From NCBI RefSeq assembly GCF_013375535.1, contig NZ_JABXJG010000003.1:62001-126000 (forward strand): 64,000 nucleotides of DNA. Reading direction: 5' to 3'. Shown one piece after another: positions 16,886 through 25,413 of this stretch. Each line of letters opens with the position of its first letter. The stretch's first letter is position 1. The translations under genes and the position numbers were made by a program. The notes beneath the pieces were generated by a model. It worked only from the letters and a program-made list of their open reading frames with translations, did no database searches and had not been told where the DNA came from. The DNA comes from Sphingobium sp. 15-1 (GTDB taxonomy: Bacteria; Pseudomonadota; Alphaproteobacteria; Sphingomonadales; Sphingomonadaceae).

Positions 16886-17179
16886 GTGGCCATTCGTGAC
16901 TTCATTCCTTGGAACCGGCATGAGAACCGGCTTCCCGTCCCGGTCAGCGCTGAGCGCGACCGCGACAATGAGACCCACCCGCTGCTCTCGCTCCACCGCG
17001 ACGTGAACCGGCTGTTCGACGACGTCTTTCGGGGTTTCGGTGTGCCGTCGCTTGCCGGGTTCGACTGCAGTCTGTCGTGGCCGAACCTCGAACTGGCTGA
17101 GACCGATAAGGATACGCCTACAGTCGGATCTTCAAACAGCCGCCCGCAGAAGCCGACATGCGGCGGCATTTCAATGTGA
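16886..17179 (+). pseudogene. Second Hsp20 gene, N-terminal part only
   Basis: From a GTG with a good ribosome binding site (AAAGGAGA) the frame encodes AIRDFIPWNRHENRLPVPVS, then HPLLSLHRDVNRLFDDVFRG and SWPNLELAETDKD, the N-terminal arm of a class C-type small heat-shock protein. It then runs out of frame at about 17115, before most of the alpha-crystallin domain, and ends after about 97 residues. The following DNA belongs to a different gene relic, so the two were fused by deletion. Confidence 0.7.
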
Positions 17180-17303
17180 CCGCCCCTCTGTTCACCAGGC
17201 GGTACTTACGCTCGGAAAAGCCGGCCTCATCAAGCGCGAACCCGGCTCCGCTAGAAGCATTCAACTCATCCTCCCTCCAGAGGACCCGCCCATCTTGCGA
17301 TGA
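17116..17303 (+). pseudogene. Winged-helix DNA-binding protein fragment
   Basis: In one frame RIFKQPPAEADMRRHFNVT is seen and, after a frameshift at about 17182, SVHQAVLTLGKAGLIKREPG and SARSIQLILPPEDPPIL up to a stop. This is the second half of a small winged-helix domain of the LexA/MarR-like kind (PPSVHQMVLTLE-x-x-GLI-R pattern). The first helices are missing; the upstream sequence is the broken Hsp20 gene. Confidence 0.6.
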
Positions 17304-17439
17304 GCCAAACCGTCATAATTTCTGTGGCGCGACGCCGGCGGGCTTACCTGTAAAAACTCAGTGCACGAGTGCCCAGGATGGCGGCTCGCGGCCATCTTAT
17401 CGCACCTGCCACTGGGAATGGGGCTTTCCGCACCTGAGG

Positions 17440-17597
17440 CGACCCGCCGATCGAGTCCGTCCACTCACGGCATGTCCATAATCAGCCTCGATGAGCGCAA
17501 TGCCGAGCTTTTCGCCCAGTGGCGGATGCCTCCCTGTCGCCAGCATCGCCCGGACCTGACCGAGGCCATCAAGGGCCCGTGCTGCATCTTTGAACAT
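17440..17597 (-). pseudogene. PaaI-like hotdog thioesterase N-terminal fragment
   Basis: The minus-strand frame reads LDGLGQVRAMLATGRHPPL, then EKLGIALIEADYGHAV, which resembles the first 45 residues of PaaI-type thioesterases (DGL-x-QLRAML, then LGFRLVEVE-x-GRAVF). After this the similarity is lost and no hotdog HGG motif follows. Probably a decayed start of a thioesterase gene. The rest of the gap 17304-17621 holds nothing recognisable. Confidence 0.4.
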
Positions 17598-17621
17598 GAT
17601 GTTGGCTCTGAAGAAAGAGTG

Positions 17622-19079
17622 TCAGACGTCTCCGGGGATGACTTGCGGTTCCCAGCCGCCGCCCAGCGCGCGGAAGGATGCGATCGCGCCTCGGGTTGCT
17701 GCGGCGCGCGCCTGGATCGCCCCATCGCGGGTTTCAAGTAGGCGCCGGTCGGCATCGAGCACCTCGATCAGGCTCGCAACCCCGCCCTTGTAGGCGGCCA
17801 TGGAGGCGTCTCGCGCACGCGATAGCGAAGCCTCACCCTGTAGGAGCGACGTCGCGCGTGCTTCTTGCTGCACCAACGTCGAGAAGGCGTCTTCGACATC
17901 TTGCGAGGCGCGCAGCACCGTCAGGCGATAGGCCGCCAGAGCTTCCGCATTGCGCCCCTTGGCAGCCTTGATTTCAGCATCAACCCGGCCGAAGTCGAAC
18001 AGGCGCCAACGCAGACCGAGTATCCCGTTGGCTTGGGCCGCATTGCCCGTAAAAAGGCCTCCGGCAGCCGTTGTTGCCGTTCCCAGCAGGCCGCTGAACG
18101 AAAATTTCGGATAATATTCGGCAATCGCTACACCGATCCGGGCATTGGATGCGGCAAGGGTCCGCTCTGCCGCGATGACGTCAGGGCGACGGCGCAGCAA
18201 GGCGGCCGGTCCCCCGGCAGTCGAGATCGCCGGCGGCGCGGGGATCGGCGCTTGCGGAGCCAACTCCACCCGCGTGGTGCCGGGCTGAACGCTAATCAGC
18301 ACGTCGAGTGCATTCATCGCCATGTCGAGTTCGTTTTGTAGCGCCGGCACGGAAGCACGGACCTGCGCCAGCGCGCCTTCCGCCTGCCTGAGTTGCAATT
18401 CTGCGGCCACGCCTTTTCGATATTGAAGCGACACGAGGTCGACGAGGCGCTGCTGGGTGTCGAGTTGCGAACGGGCGACATCGAGACGGGCCTGCAACAT
18501 TCGGATGGCAACGTAGGTATCGGCGATCTGCGCCGCGACTGCGAGTCGCGCCGCAACCGCCCCAGCCCCCGATGCCTGCCAATCGGCGCGCGCAGCGTCA
18601 CGTCCAGCATCGCGGCCGCCGAACAGGTCGAGTTCCCAACTGGCGCCGAGGTTCAGCTCATAGGTTTCGGTCGACCGCTCGAACTGCGGAAAGGCGCTGC
18701 CGATCCGGCCGATCGGGGTTTCCGTCGATTGATAGACCTCCCCCATCTGCCCACTAACCTGCCCCGACGGAAGCAGCGCGGCGTTGGCGCCCTTAAGCGC
18801 CGCGCGCGCCTGAACGACACGGGCGCTCGCCTGCTGCAGATCGAGATTTTGCGCCAACCCCCGCTCGACGAGGCTGGTAAGCATTGGGTCGTTGAACGAG
18901 CGCCACCAGGATATCAGATCGGCTGCTTCCGCCGAAGAGCTTCGCGCTTCCACCGCCGCCCCTGCATGGAAAGCTGGAGGCAACGACGATATAGGGGGCG
19001 CATACTCCGGGCCCACGGCACAGCCTGCGAGCAAAAGAGGCACGCCAAGGGTAGACATGATCAAAGGCAAGGGCCGCAT
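17622..19079 (-). CDS. RND efflux outer membrane factor (NodT/OprM family lipoprotein)
   Basis: A 485-residue outer membrane channel of the TolC-like family. The N-terminus MRPLPL, a hydrophobic run and LLAGC gives a lipoprotein signal with the lipidated Cys at residue 20, then AVGPEYAPP, typical of the OprM/NodT group. The two repeated efflux domains carry long coiled-coil helices (LARNLDLQQASARVVQARA-type and RRPDVIAAERTLAASNARIG). It would form the exit duct for the adaptor and pump encoded at 19859-24048. It is divergent from the TetR gene, with an operator-like element between them. Confidence 0.9.
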   Translation of the reverse strand: MRPLPLIMSTLGVPLLLAGCAVGPEYAPPISSLPPAFHAGAAVEARSSSAEAADLISWWRSFNDPMLTSLVERGLAQNLDLQQASARVVQARAALKGANAALLPSGQVSGQMGEVYQSTETPIGRIGSAFPQFERSTETYELNLGASWELDLFGGRDAGRDAARADWQASGAGAVAARLAVAAQIADTYVAIRMLQARLDVARSQLDTQQRLVDLVSLQYRKGVAAELQLRQAEGALAQVRASVPALQNELDMAMNALDVLISVQPGTTRVELAPQAPIPAPPAISTAGGPAALLRRRPDVIAAERTLAASNARIGVAIAEYYPKFSFSGLLGTATTAAGGLFTGNAAQANGILGLRWRLFDFGRVDAEIKAAKGRNAEALAAYRLTVLRASQDVEDAFSTLVQQEARATSLLQGEASLSRARDASMAAYKGGVASLIEVLDADRRLLETRDGAIQARAAATRGAIASFRALGGGWEPQVIPGDV

Positions 19080-19109
19080 CTTTATCCTCGAGGGTCATTG
19101 AAGGATAAT

Positions 19110-19133
19110 ATGACTAATAAGTAGTTTGGTCAC
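19110..19133. promoter_or_regulatory. Operator-like element, copy 1
   Basis: Read on the minus strand this 24-bp site is GTGACC, 8 bp, TATTAGTCAT. The same pattern (GTGACC, 8 bp, TATTAGTCAC) occurs at 19795-19818 before the adaptor gene. It lies 30 bp before the outer membrane factor start and 38 bp before the TetR start, so one regulator could control all three units. Confidence 0.65.
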
Positions 19134-19171
19134 TTGTTGTCAATGGCGGCAGTCGGAACTATGGTCGAAGG

Positions 19172-19786
19172 ATGACCAATGCCAATTTGAATGCCCCGAC
19201 GCGCGGCCCCGCCGAACATGCCGTGCGAGACCAGATTATCGCGGCGGCGCAAGAATGTTTTGCACGCTACGGCTATGGCAAGACGACTGTTTCCGACCTT
19301 GCCAAGGAGATCGGCTTCTCCAAGGCCTATATCTATCGGTTCTTCGAGTCGAAGCAGGAAATCGGCGAAGCGATCTGCAGCTCACGTCTGGAGCGAATCA
19401 TATCCGAGGCGCGCGCAACAATCGACGAAGGAGGCAGCGCCACGGAACGATTTCGCCGCATGTTCAAGAGCCTGACGACACTCAGCGTCGAACTCTTTTT
19501 TCATGATCGGAAGATCTACGACATCACGGCTCATTCGGCCGCCGAGCAATGGGGCTCTTCCATCGCGTACAAGGAGACGCTCAGGGCGATGATCCTGGAA
19601 ATTGTCAAAAGTGGGCGGGAAAGCGGCGAGTTCGAGCGCAAGACGCCGATCGATGAGACCTGTCGCGCGATATTCTACGCCATGATGCCATTCGTCGACC
19701 CGCTTCACCTTGAGCGCAACCTAGACCTGCTTCCCGATGCTCAGACCGAGGTCGCTAGCCTGATCCTGCGTAGCCTCGCCCCCTAA
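19172..19786 (+). CDS. TetR family regulator of RND efflux
   Basis: A 204-residue TetR-type repressor. The N-terminal helix-turn-helix is clear: IIAAAQECFARYGYGKTTVS, then DLAKEIGFSKAYIYRFFESK. The C-terminal ligand pocket domain is of the type seen in repressors of multidrug efflux pumps. It is placed between the outer membrane factor (divergent) and the adaptor-pump operon (same direction, 72 bp to the adaptor start), and matching 24-bp elements lie on both sides of it. Autoregulated repression of the efflux operon is the likely role, inferred from position. Confidence 0.88.
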   Translation: MTNANLNAPTRGPAEHAVRDQIIAAAQECFARYGYGKTTVSDLAKEIGFSKAYIYRFFESKQEIGEAICSSRLERIISEARATIDEGGSATERFRRMFKSLTTLSVELFFHDRKIYDITAHSAAEQWGSSIAYKETLRAMILEIVKSGRESGEFERKTPIDETCRAIFYAMMPFVDPLHLERNLDLLPDAQTEVASLILRSLAP

Positions 19787-19794
19787 ACGAGACT

Positions 19795-19818
19795 GTGACC
19801 TATTGACATATTAGTCAC
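19795..19818. promoter_or_regulatory. Operator-like element, copy 2
   Basis: GTGACC, 8 bp, TATTAGTCAC; 15 of 16 defined positions match copy 1 at 19110-19133. The outer arms GTGAC and GTCAC are inverted repeats. A TTGACA that could serve as a -35 element lies inside the site at 19803-19808, so binding would block the promoter of the adaptor-pump operon. Confidence 0.68.
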
Positions 19819-19858
19819 AAGGCAACACATGATCCTTCAAAGTTTGGAGGATCCAGCC

Positions 19859-20929
19859 TTGTCGATTCGATTTATCGGAGCGGGATTATCCGCCCTTGCA
19901 TTCTCGCTTCCTTTGGCAGCCTGCCATCAGGCAGAGGCGGACCCGCGTACGCAGTCGCCGCTCGTCCGGGTTATGCAGCCTGCGGCCGAAGGGGAAGTGA
20001 ACCGGGAATTTACCGGCGTGGTCGCCGCGCAGGTTAAGAGCGATCTTGGTTTCAGAGTCGGAGGCAAGGTTATCGAGCGCCTCGTCAACGCGGGTGATAT
20101 AGTCCGACGGGGTCAGCCTTTGATGCGAATCGATCAGACGGACCTGGTACTCGCCACACGCGCCACGCTCGGTACCGTCGACGCGGCGCGCGCGCGCGCC
20201 CGGCAGACGGCTGCGGACGAAAGGCGGTTCCGCGATCTGGTTGGCGCGGGCGCGGTATCGGCGTCTGCCTATGATCAGGCGAAGGCCGCGGCTGACTCGG
20301 CCCGTGCCCAGTTGTCAGCGGCCGAGGCACAGGCGCGTGTGGCTCGCAATGAAGCAAATTACAGTGTCCTCGTGGCGGATGCCGACGGGACGGTCGTCGA
20401 AACTTTGGCCGAGCCGGGGCAAGTGGTGAGCGCGGGCCAGATTGTCGTGCGTGTGGCCCGATCAGGCCCGCGCGAGGCGCTGGTGCAACTGCCCGAGACG
20501 CTGCGTCCCGCCATCGGATCGGCCGCGCAGGCGCGCACCTACGAGGGTGCAAGCGGAACCGCCACCCTGAGACAGTTGTCCGATGCCGCCAACCCCGAAT
20601 CCCGGACTTTCGAGGCGCGCTATGTCCTGAGCGGCACCCCCGCCCGCGCGCCGTTGGGATCGACTGTCACGGTGATGTTGGCGCTGCCCGGCGATGTCCG
20701 CGCAATCCAGGTGCCGCTCGGCGCGATCCGCGATGTCGGCAAGGGCCCGGGTGTGTGGGTCATTCGTAAGGGATCACAACCGACCGTGACATGGCGTCCG
20801 GTACGTATCGTATCCCTTGGCCAAGAAAGCGCGACACTCGCTGCCGGGCTGAACTCTGATGATCGCTTCGTGGCCATGGGTGCACACATGCTGCACGAAG
20901 GTCAGCAAGTCCGGGTGTCGGCACGATGA
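19859..20929 (+). CDS. RND efflux periplasmic adaptor (membrane fusion protein)
   Basis: About 356 residues. TTG at 19859 is preferred to the ATG at 19829 because GGAGG lies 8 bp before it and the resulting N-terminus is a clean lipoprotein signal ending in LPLAAC; the ATG sits 11 bp after the operator with no ribosome binding site. Seen: barrel-sandwich halves (VKSDLGFRVGGKVIERLVNA and VLVADADGTVVETLAEPGQV), a helical hairpin between them (ATLGTVDAARARARQTAAD), and a beta-barrel. It links the pump to the outer membrane factor. It overlaps the pump gene by ATGA, so the two are translationally coupled. Confidence 0.88.
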   Translation: MSIRFIGAGLSALAFSLPLAACHQAEADPRTQSPLVRVMQPAAEGEVNREFTGVVAAQVKSDLGFRVGGKVIERLVNAGDIVRRGQPLMRIDQTDLVLATRATLGTVDAARARARQTAADERRFRDLVGAGAVSASAYDQAKAAADSARAQLSAAEAQARVARNEANYSVLVADADGTVVETLAEPGQVVSAGQIVVRVARSGPREALVQLPETLRPAIGSAAQARTYEGASGTATLRQLSDAANPESRTFEARYVLSGTPARAPLGSTVTVMLALPGDVRAIQVPLGAIRDVGKGPGVWVIRKGSQPTVTWRPVRIVSLGQESATLAAGLNSDDRFVAMGAHMLHEGQQVRVSAR

Positions 20930-23900
20930 GTGGCGGTTCGGAAACACCCGGACCGTTCAACTTGTCCGCCCTTGCCGTTCGAGAACGGTCTGTCACCCTG
21001 TTCTTTCTGATCGCGATCATCCTCGCGGGCATCTTCGCCTTCCTGAAGCTGGGCCGCGCCGAGGATCCCAGTTTCACCATCAAGGTCATGACGGTGGTTA
21101 CCGCCTGGCCGGGCGCAACCGCGCAGGAGATGCAGGATCAGGTCGCAGAGCCGCTCGAAAAGCGTCTTCAGGAACTGCGCTGGTACGATCGCAGCGAAAC
21201 CTTCACGCGGCCGGGCCTCGCCTTCACCACCGTGACGTTGCGCGATCGGACGCCGCCCAAGGAAGTGCCGGAGCAATTCTACCAGGCACGCAAGAAGATG
21301 TCGGACGAGGCGCTAAAGCTACCGCGCGGCGTCGTCGGTCCTTTCGTCGATGATGAATATGGCGACGTCAGCTTCGCCCTCTATGCCTTGAAGGCCAAGG
21401 GTGAGCCTCAGCGCAACCTAGCTCGGGATGCCGAACGACTGCGCCAGCGGCTGCTCCATGTGCCGGGCGTCAACAAGATCAAGATCGTGGGCGAACGGCC
21501 CGAGCGTATCTATGTGGAATTTGCCCAGGAGCGGCTCGCTACGCTCGGCATCTCGCCACGTGCCATCTTCGATGCGCTCGCCAAGCAGAATCTCATCACG
21601 CCCGCCGGGTCGATCGAAACGAAAGGCCAGCAGGTCGTCGTCCGCCTCGATGGCGCCTTCGACGATCTGTCCACGATTCGCGACCTGCCTATCGCGATGA
21701 ATGGCAATACGATCCGCTTGTCGGAAATCGCGAACGTTGAGCGCGGTTACGAGGATCCCGCGTCCTTCCTGATCCGCGGCGAGGGTGAGCCGGCACTGCT
21801 GCTGAGCGTCGTGATGCGTGATGGGTGGAACGGCCTCGATCTCGGTAAGGCGCTCAATGCCGAGATCGACAAGGTCCGGGCAGAACTGCCGCTCGGAATG
21901 ACGCTTACGGCCGTCACTGACCAATCGGTGAACATCAGCGAGGCCGTCGACCAGTTCATGCATACCTTCATGGAAGCGCTCGCGATTGTGATGATCGTCA
22001 GCCTCATCAGCTTGGGATGGCGCGTGGGCATCGTCGTGGCCGCAGCCGTTCCGCTCACGCTGGCGGTCACTCTGGTCATCATGTGGGCAACGGACCGCGT
22101 GCTGGATCGCATCACGCTTGGCGCCCTGATCCTCGCCCTCGGGCTGCTGGTCGACGACGCCATCATCGCCATCGAGATGATGGTGGTGAAAATGGAGGAG
22201 GGCTATGATCGCATCCGCGCGTCGGCCTATGCCTGGAGCCATACGGCAGCCCCCATGCTGGCCGGCACCCTTGTCACCGTCATTGGCCTGATGCCGGTCG
22301 GCTTCGCGCAATCGACCGCCGGCGAATATGCCGGCAACATCTTCTGGGTGGTCGGATTCGCGCTGATCGCGTCCTGGTTCGTCGCTGTGATCTTCACCCC
22401 CTATATGGGCGTCAAGATGCTGCCCATGATTAAGCCCGTCGAAGGTGGTCATGAAGCCATCTACCAGACACCGCGTTACGAAAAGGTCCGTGGAATCATC
22501 GGCTGGGCGGTACAGCGCAAGAAGTTGGTCGTGCTGACGACAGTGGGCGCGTTCCTGATCGCTGGTGTCGGCATAGGGGCGGTGAAGAAGCAGTTCTTTC
22601 CCACGTCCGATCGGCCCGAACTGCTGGTCGAGGTGCAGATGCCCAAGGGCACGGCCATCGTGAACACCAGCGAGTCCGCCCGACAGGTGGAAGACTGGCT
22701 CCGTAAGCAACCCGAGGCGAAAATCGTCACCGCCTATATCGGCCAAGGCGCCCCCCGCTTCTTCATGGCCCTGTCGCCCGAACTACCCGATCCCTCCTTC
22801 GCCAAGATCGTCGTGCGCACCGACGAGGAAGAAGATCGCGACGCCCTTAAACAGCGTCTGCGGCAGGCCGTGGCCGACGGTCTCGCGCCGGCGGCACGCG
22901 TGCGGGCGACGCAGCTGGTCTTCGGACCGCCCTCGCCCTTCCCCGTCGCATTCCGTGTCAGTGGCCCCGATCTCGCCACCGTCCGTAGCATCGCTTTCCG
23001 CGTGCAGGATCTGATGCAGACCGACCCGATGATGCGCACGGTCAATATCGATTGGGGCGAGCGCGCACCGGCACTGCACTTCGTTCTCGACCAGGATCGT
23101 CTGCGTGCACTGGGACTGACCTCGAGCGATGCCGCCGAGCAGTTGCAGTTCCTGCTGACCGGCGTCACCGTCAGCCAGGCACGGGAAGACATCCGTACCG
23201 TCGATGTCGTTGCCCGTTCCGCCGGCAATGACCGGCTCGACCCGGCGCGCATCGGTGATTACACGCTGACGGGCGCCGACGGCGAGCGCGTGCCGGTCAG
23301 TCAGATCGGCAAGCTCGAGGTGCGGATGGAGGATCCGATCCTCCAACGCCGCGACCGCCTGCCGACCATCACCGTGCGGGGCGACATTGCCGACGGTCTT
23401 CAGCCACCCGATGTCTCGACCGCGATATTCGATAAGCTGCAGCCGATCATCAGGGAGCTGCCGAGCGAATATCATATCGACACGGCGGGCTCGATCGAGG
23501 AGGCCAGCAAGGCCAACGCCGCGCTCGCTCCAATCTTCCCGATCATGATCGGGCTGATGATGATCGTCATCATCCTCCAGGTCCGCAGTCTGTCCGCCAT
23601 GGGAATCGTACTCTCGACCGCCCCGCTCGGCCTGATCGGCGTGGTACCCACCCTGCTGGTGACCGGTCAGCCATTCGGATTCAACGCGATTCTCGGCCTC
23701 ATCGCATTGGCGGGCATCCTGATGCGCAACACGCTCATCCTGATCGGCCAGATCCACGACAATGAACGTGCCGGGCTGTCCCCCTTCGACGCGGTGGTCG
23801 AAGCGACGGTCCAGCGCTCCAGGCCGGTCATCCTGACAGCGTTAGCCGCGGTGCTGGCGTTTGTGCCCCTGATCAGCTCGGTGTTCTGGGGCTCGATGGC

Positions 23901-24048
23901 GATCACGCTGATCGGCGGCACGCTGGGCGGCACCGTTATCACGCTGTTGTTCCTGCCGGCCCTCTATGCGCTCTGGTTCCGCATCAGACCACCTTCGAGC
24001 GATGATCAACCCAAAACTCCGTTCGCCACAACGGCATTGGCCTCCTAG
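20926..24048 (+). CDS. RND family efflux transporter, inner membrane pump
   Basis: A 1040-residue proton-driven exporter with the AcrB/MexB layout: TM1, a large periplasmic loop, TM2-7, a second loop and TM8-12. Seen: TM1 near residues 25-45; LGLLVDDAIIAIEMMVVKME in TM4, which carries the paired Asp residues of the proton relay; RITLGALILALG before it; GILMRNTLILIGQIHDNE in TM10; and duplicated loop signatures such as FPTSDRPELLVEVQMPKGT. The family exports drugs, solvents, detergents and aromatic compounds from periplasm and membrane. The local context of catabolic genes suggests solvent or intermediate tolerance, but this is inference. Confidence 0.92.
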   Translation: MSGGSETPGPFNLSALAVRERSVTLFFLIAIILAGIFAFLKLGRAEDPSFTIKVMTVVTAWPGATAQEMQDQVAEPLEKRLQELRWYDRSETFTRPGLAFTTVTLRDRTPPKEVPEQFYQARKKMSDEALKLPRGVVGPFVDDEYGDVSFALYALKAKGEPQRNLARDAERLRQRLLHVPGVNKIKIVGERPERIYVEFAQERLATLGISPRAIFDALAKQNLITPAGSIETKGQQVVVRLDGAFDDLSTIRDLPIAMNGNTIRLSEIANVERGYEDPASFLIRGEGEPALLLSVVMRDGWNGLDLGKALNAEIDKVRAELPLGMTLTAVTDQSVNISEAVDQFMHTFMEALAIVMIVSLISLGWRVGIVVAAAVPLTLAVTLVIMWATDRVLDRITLGALILALGLLVDDAIIAIEMMVVKMEEGYDRIRASAYAWSHTAAPMLAGTLVTVIGLMPVGFAQSTAGEYAGNIFWVVGFALIASWFVAVIFTPYMGVKMLPMIKPVEGGHEAIYQTPRYEKVRGIIGWAVQRKKLVVLTTVGAFLIAGVGIGAVKKQFFPTSDRPELLVEVQMPKGTAIVNTSESARQVEDWLRKQPEAKIVTAYIGQGAPRFFMALSPELPDPSFAKIVVRTDEEEDRDALKQRLRQAVADGLAPAARVRATQLVFGPPSPFPVAFRVSGPDLATVRSIAFRVQDLMQTDPMMRTVNIDWGERAPALHFVLDQDRLRALGLTSSDAAEQLQFLLTGVTVSQAREDIRTVDVVARSAGNDRLDPARIGDYTLTGADGERVPVSQIGKLEVRMEDPILQRRDRLPTITVRGDIADGLQPPDVSTAIFDKLQPIIRELPSEYHIDTAGSIEEASKANAALAPIFPIMIGLMMIVIILQVRSLSAMGIVLSTAPLGLIGVVPTLLVTGQPFGFNAILGLIALAGILMRNTLILIGQIHDNERAGLSPFDAVVEATVQRSRPVILTALAAVLAFVPLISSVFWGSMAITLIGGTLGGTVITLLFLPALYALWFRIRPPSSDDQPKTPFATTALAS

Positions 24049-24063
24049 AAGCGCAGAGCTCGG

Positions 24064-24464
24064 CAAGGGGTTCTGTCGGGCGGCGGCGCGATCGTTGCGA
24101 CCGGATCGGTCGCAAGCACGATCGGCGTCGCTGGACTGGCGGCCTACACCGCCAACAAGCATGCGATCGCCGGCCTGGTCAAGGACGCTGCCATCGAACT
24201 TGCTGCGGCCAATATTCGCGTCAACGCCGTCGCCCCAGCGCCCATCGACAACGAGATGATGCGATCAATCGAACGCCAGGCGATTCCCGACGCGGATCCA
24301 GCGGCTCCGAAGGCATATTTCGTCGCGCTCAACCCCATGCAACGCTACGGCCGCAACGAAGAAGTGGCGAGTGCGATCGCTTTCCTTGCGAGCGACGAGG
24401 CCAGCTTCATAGCGGGTGTCGTCCTGTCTGTGGATGGCGGCCTCGTCATTCAAGGAAGAGGGCC
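24064..24464 (+). pseudogene. SDR family oxidoreductase, C-terminal remnant
   Basis: The frame directly after the pump stop codon encodes the second half of a classical SDR: GGGAIVATGSVASTIGVAGL with the catalytic Ser, then AAYTANKHAIAGLVKDAAIE with the Tyr-x3-Lys pair, NIRVNAVAPAPIDNEM, and ASDEASFIAGVVLSVDGG. The cofactor-binding half is missing, and there is no start codon in a suitable place before 24256. The frame then reads past the normal end into the leader of the next gene. A truncated gene fused to the end of the efflux operon. Confidence 0.78.
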
Positions 24465-24538
24465 TTTCTGTAATCTTGATCTCGATGCGTGCCTGCTTGA
24501 TCGGCCCCCGCCTTATGGATGGGGTCGCCGCAGTAGCC

Positions 24539-24556
24539 GCCTCTTATGCAAGAGGC
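24539..24556. repeat. Short inverted repeat before SDR operon
   Basis: GCCTCTT and AAGAGGC with a 4-nt centre, 56 bp before the first gene of the 24612-29911 operon. It could be an operator for this operon or the end hairpin of the preceding transcript. No regulator gene is adjacent. Confidence 0.35.
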
Positions 24557-24611
24557 CTGCCTGGAAAAACATGTGCGGTAAATCGATGCGAACTCAAATG
24601 GTTGATCAGTG

Positions 24612-25385
24612 ATGTCGGGATTTTCTTTTGACTTGGCCGGACGGACGGCCCTCGTGACGGGAGCGTCGTCAGGTATTGGCCGGCGGTTCGCGCGGATTCT
24701 CGCTGCCTCTGGCGCGAACGTTGTCGTCGGCGCCCGCCGGGCGTCGCTTCTGGACGAGCTATGCGCCGAGATCCGGGGCGAGGGCGGCCAGGTCCTGGGT
24801 GTGGTGATGGACGTCGGTGACGAACAGTCGACGATCGCCGCCTTCGATGCGGCTGAAGCGGAATTTGGCCCTGTCGATACGGTTGTCGTAAATGCCGGGG
24901 TCAGTCTGGCGGGAAGTGCCCTCGGGCTGTCGGTCGACGATTTTGATGCGACCATGGCCATCAACCTGCGCGGCGCCTTCCTCAGCGCGCGGGAGGGCGC
25001 ACGACGAATGGTTGCCGACGGTACCACGGAGACGGGCCGCGGCCGGATCGTTCTTATCGGTTCCGTGACCGGCCAGCACGGCTTTCCGGGGATCGTCGCC
25101 TATGGCGCCTCCAAGGCGGCGGTGGCGCAAATGGGCCGGCTATTGGCGAAGGACTGGGCCGGCAAGGGCATCAACGTGAATGTCCTTGCTCCTGGCTATA
25201 TGGCGACGGACATGACGCATTCGCTTTGGGAGGTCGAGAAGGGTCGCAAGCTTCTCGAGGGATTTGCCCGTCAGCGCCTCATGGGTGTCGATGCGCTCGA
25301 TCCCATGCTCCTTTACCTCTGCTCAGATGCCAGCGCGCCGGTCACCGGCGGCCTTTTCACTATCGACGACGGCCAGACGCTTTGA
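24612..25385 (+). CDS. SDR family oxidoreductase
   Basis: A 257-residue classical short-chain dehydrogenase. Seen: TGASSGIGRRF near residue 15, the NAG segment VVNAGVSLAG, catalytic Ser in IGSVTGQHG, and Tyr-x3-Lys in VAYGASKAAV, then the PG motif region NVLAPGYMATDM. GTG at 24609 is an alternative start one codon upstream. First gene of a compact operon; the next SDR starts 28 bp later. In context it could oxidise a hydroxyl group before or during beta-oxidation. Substrate unknown. Confidence 0.87.
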   Translation: MSGFSFDLAGRTALVTGASSGIGRRFARILAASGANVVVGARRASLLDELCAEIRGEGGQVLGVVMDVGDEQSTIAAFDAAEAEFGPVDTVVVNAGVSLAGSALGLSVDDFDATMAINLRGAFLSAREGARRMVADGTTETGRGRIVLIGSVTGQHGFPGIVAYGASKAAVAQMGRLLAKDWAGKGINVNVLAPGYMATDMTHSLWEVEKGRKLLEGFARQRLMGVDALDPMLLYLCSDASAPVTGGLFTIDDGQTL

Positions 25386-25413
25386 TCGGCCTCTCAAGCA
25401 AGGACTTATAGTT

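Noticed and set aside
21418-22746. Long minus-strand open frame of 442 codons within the RND pump gene
   Set aside because: It is antisense to the conserved pump, is rich in His, Asp and Arg as expected of a GC-rich shadow frame, and has no motif or ribosome binding site.
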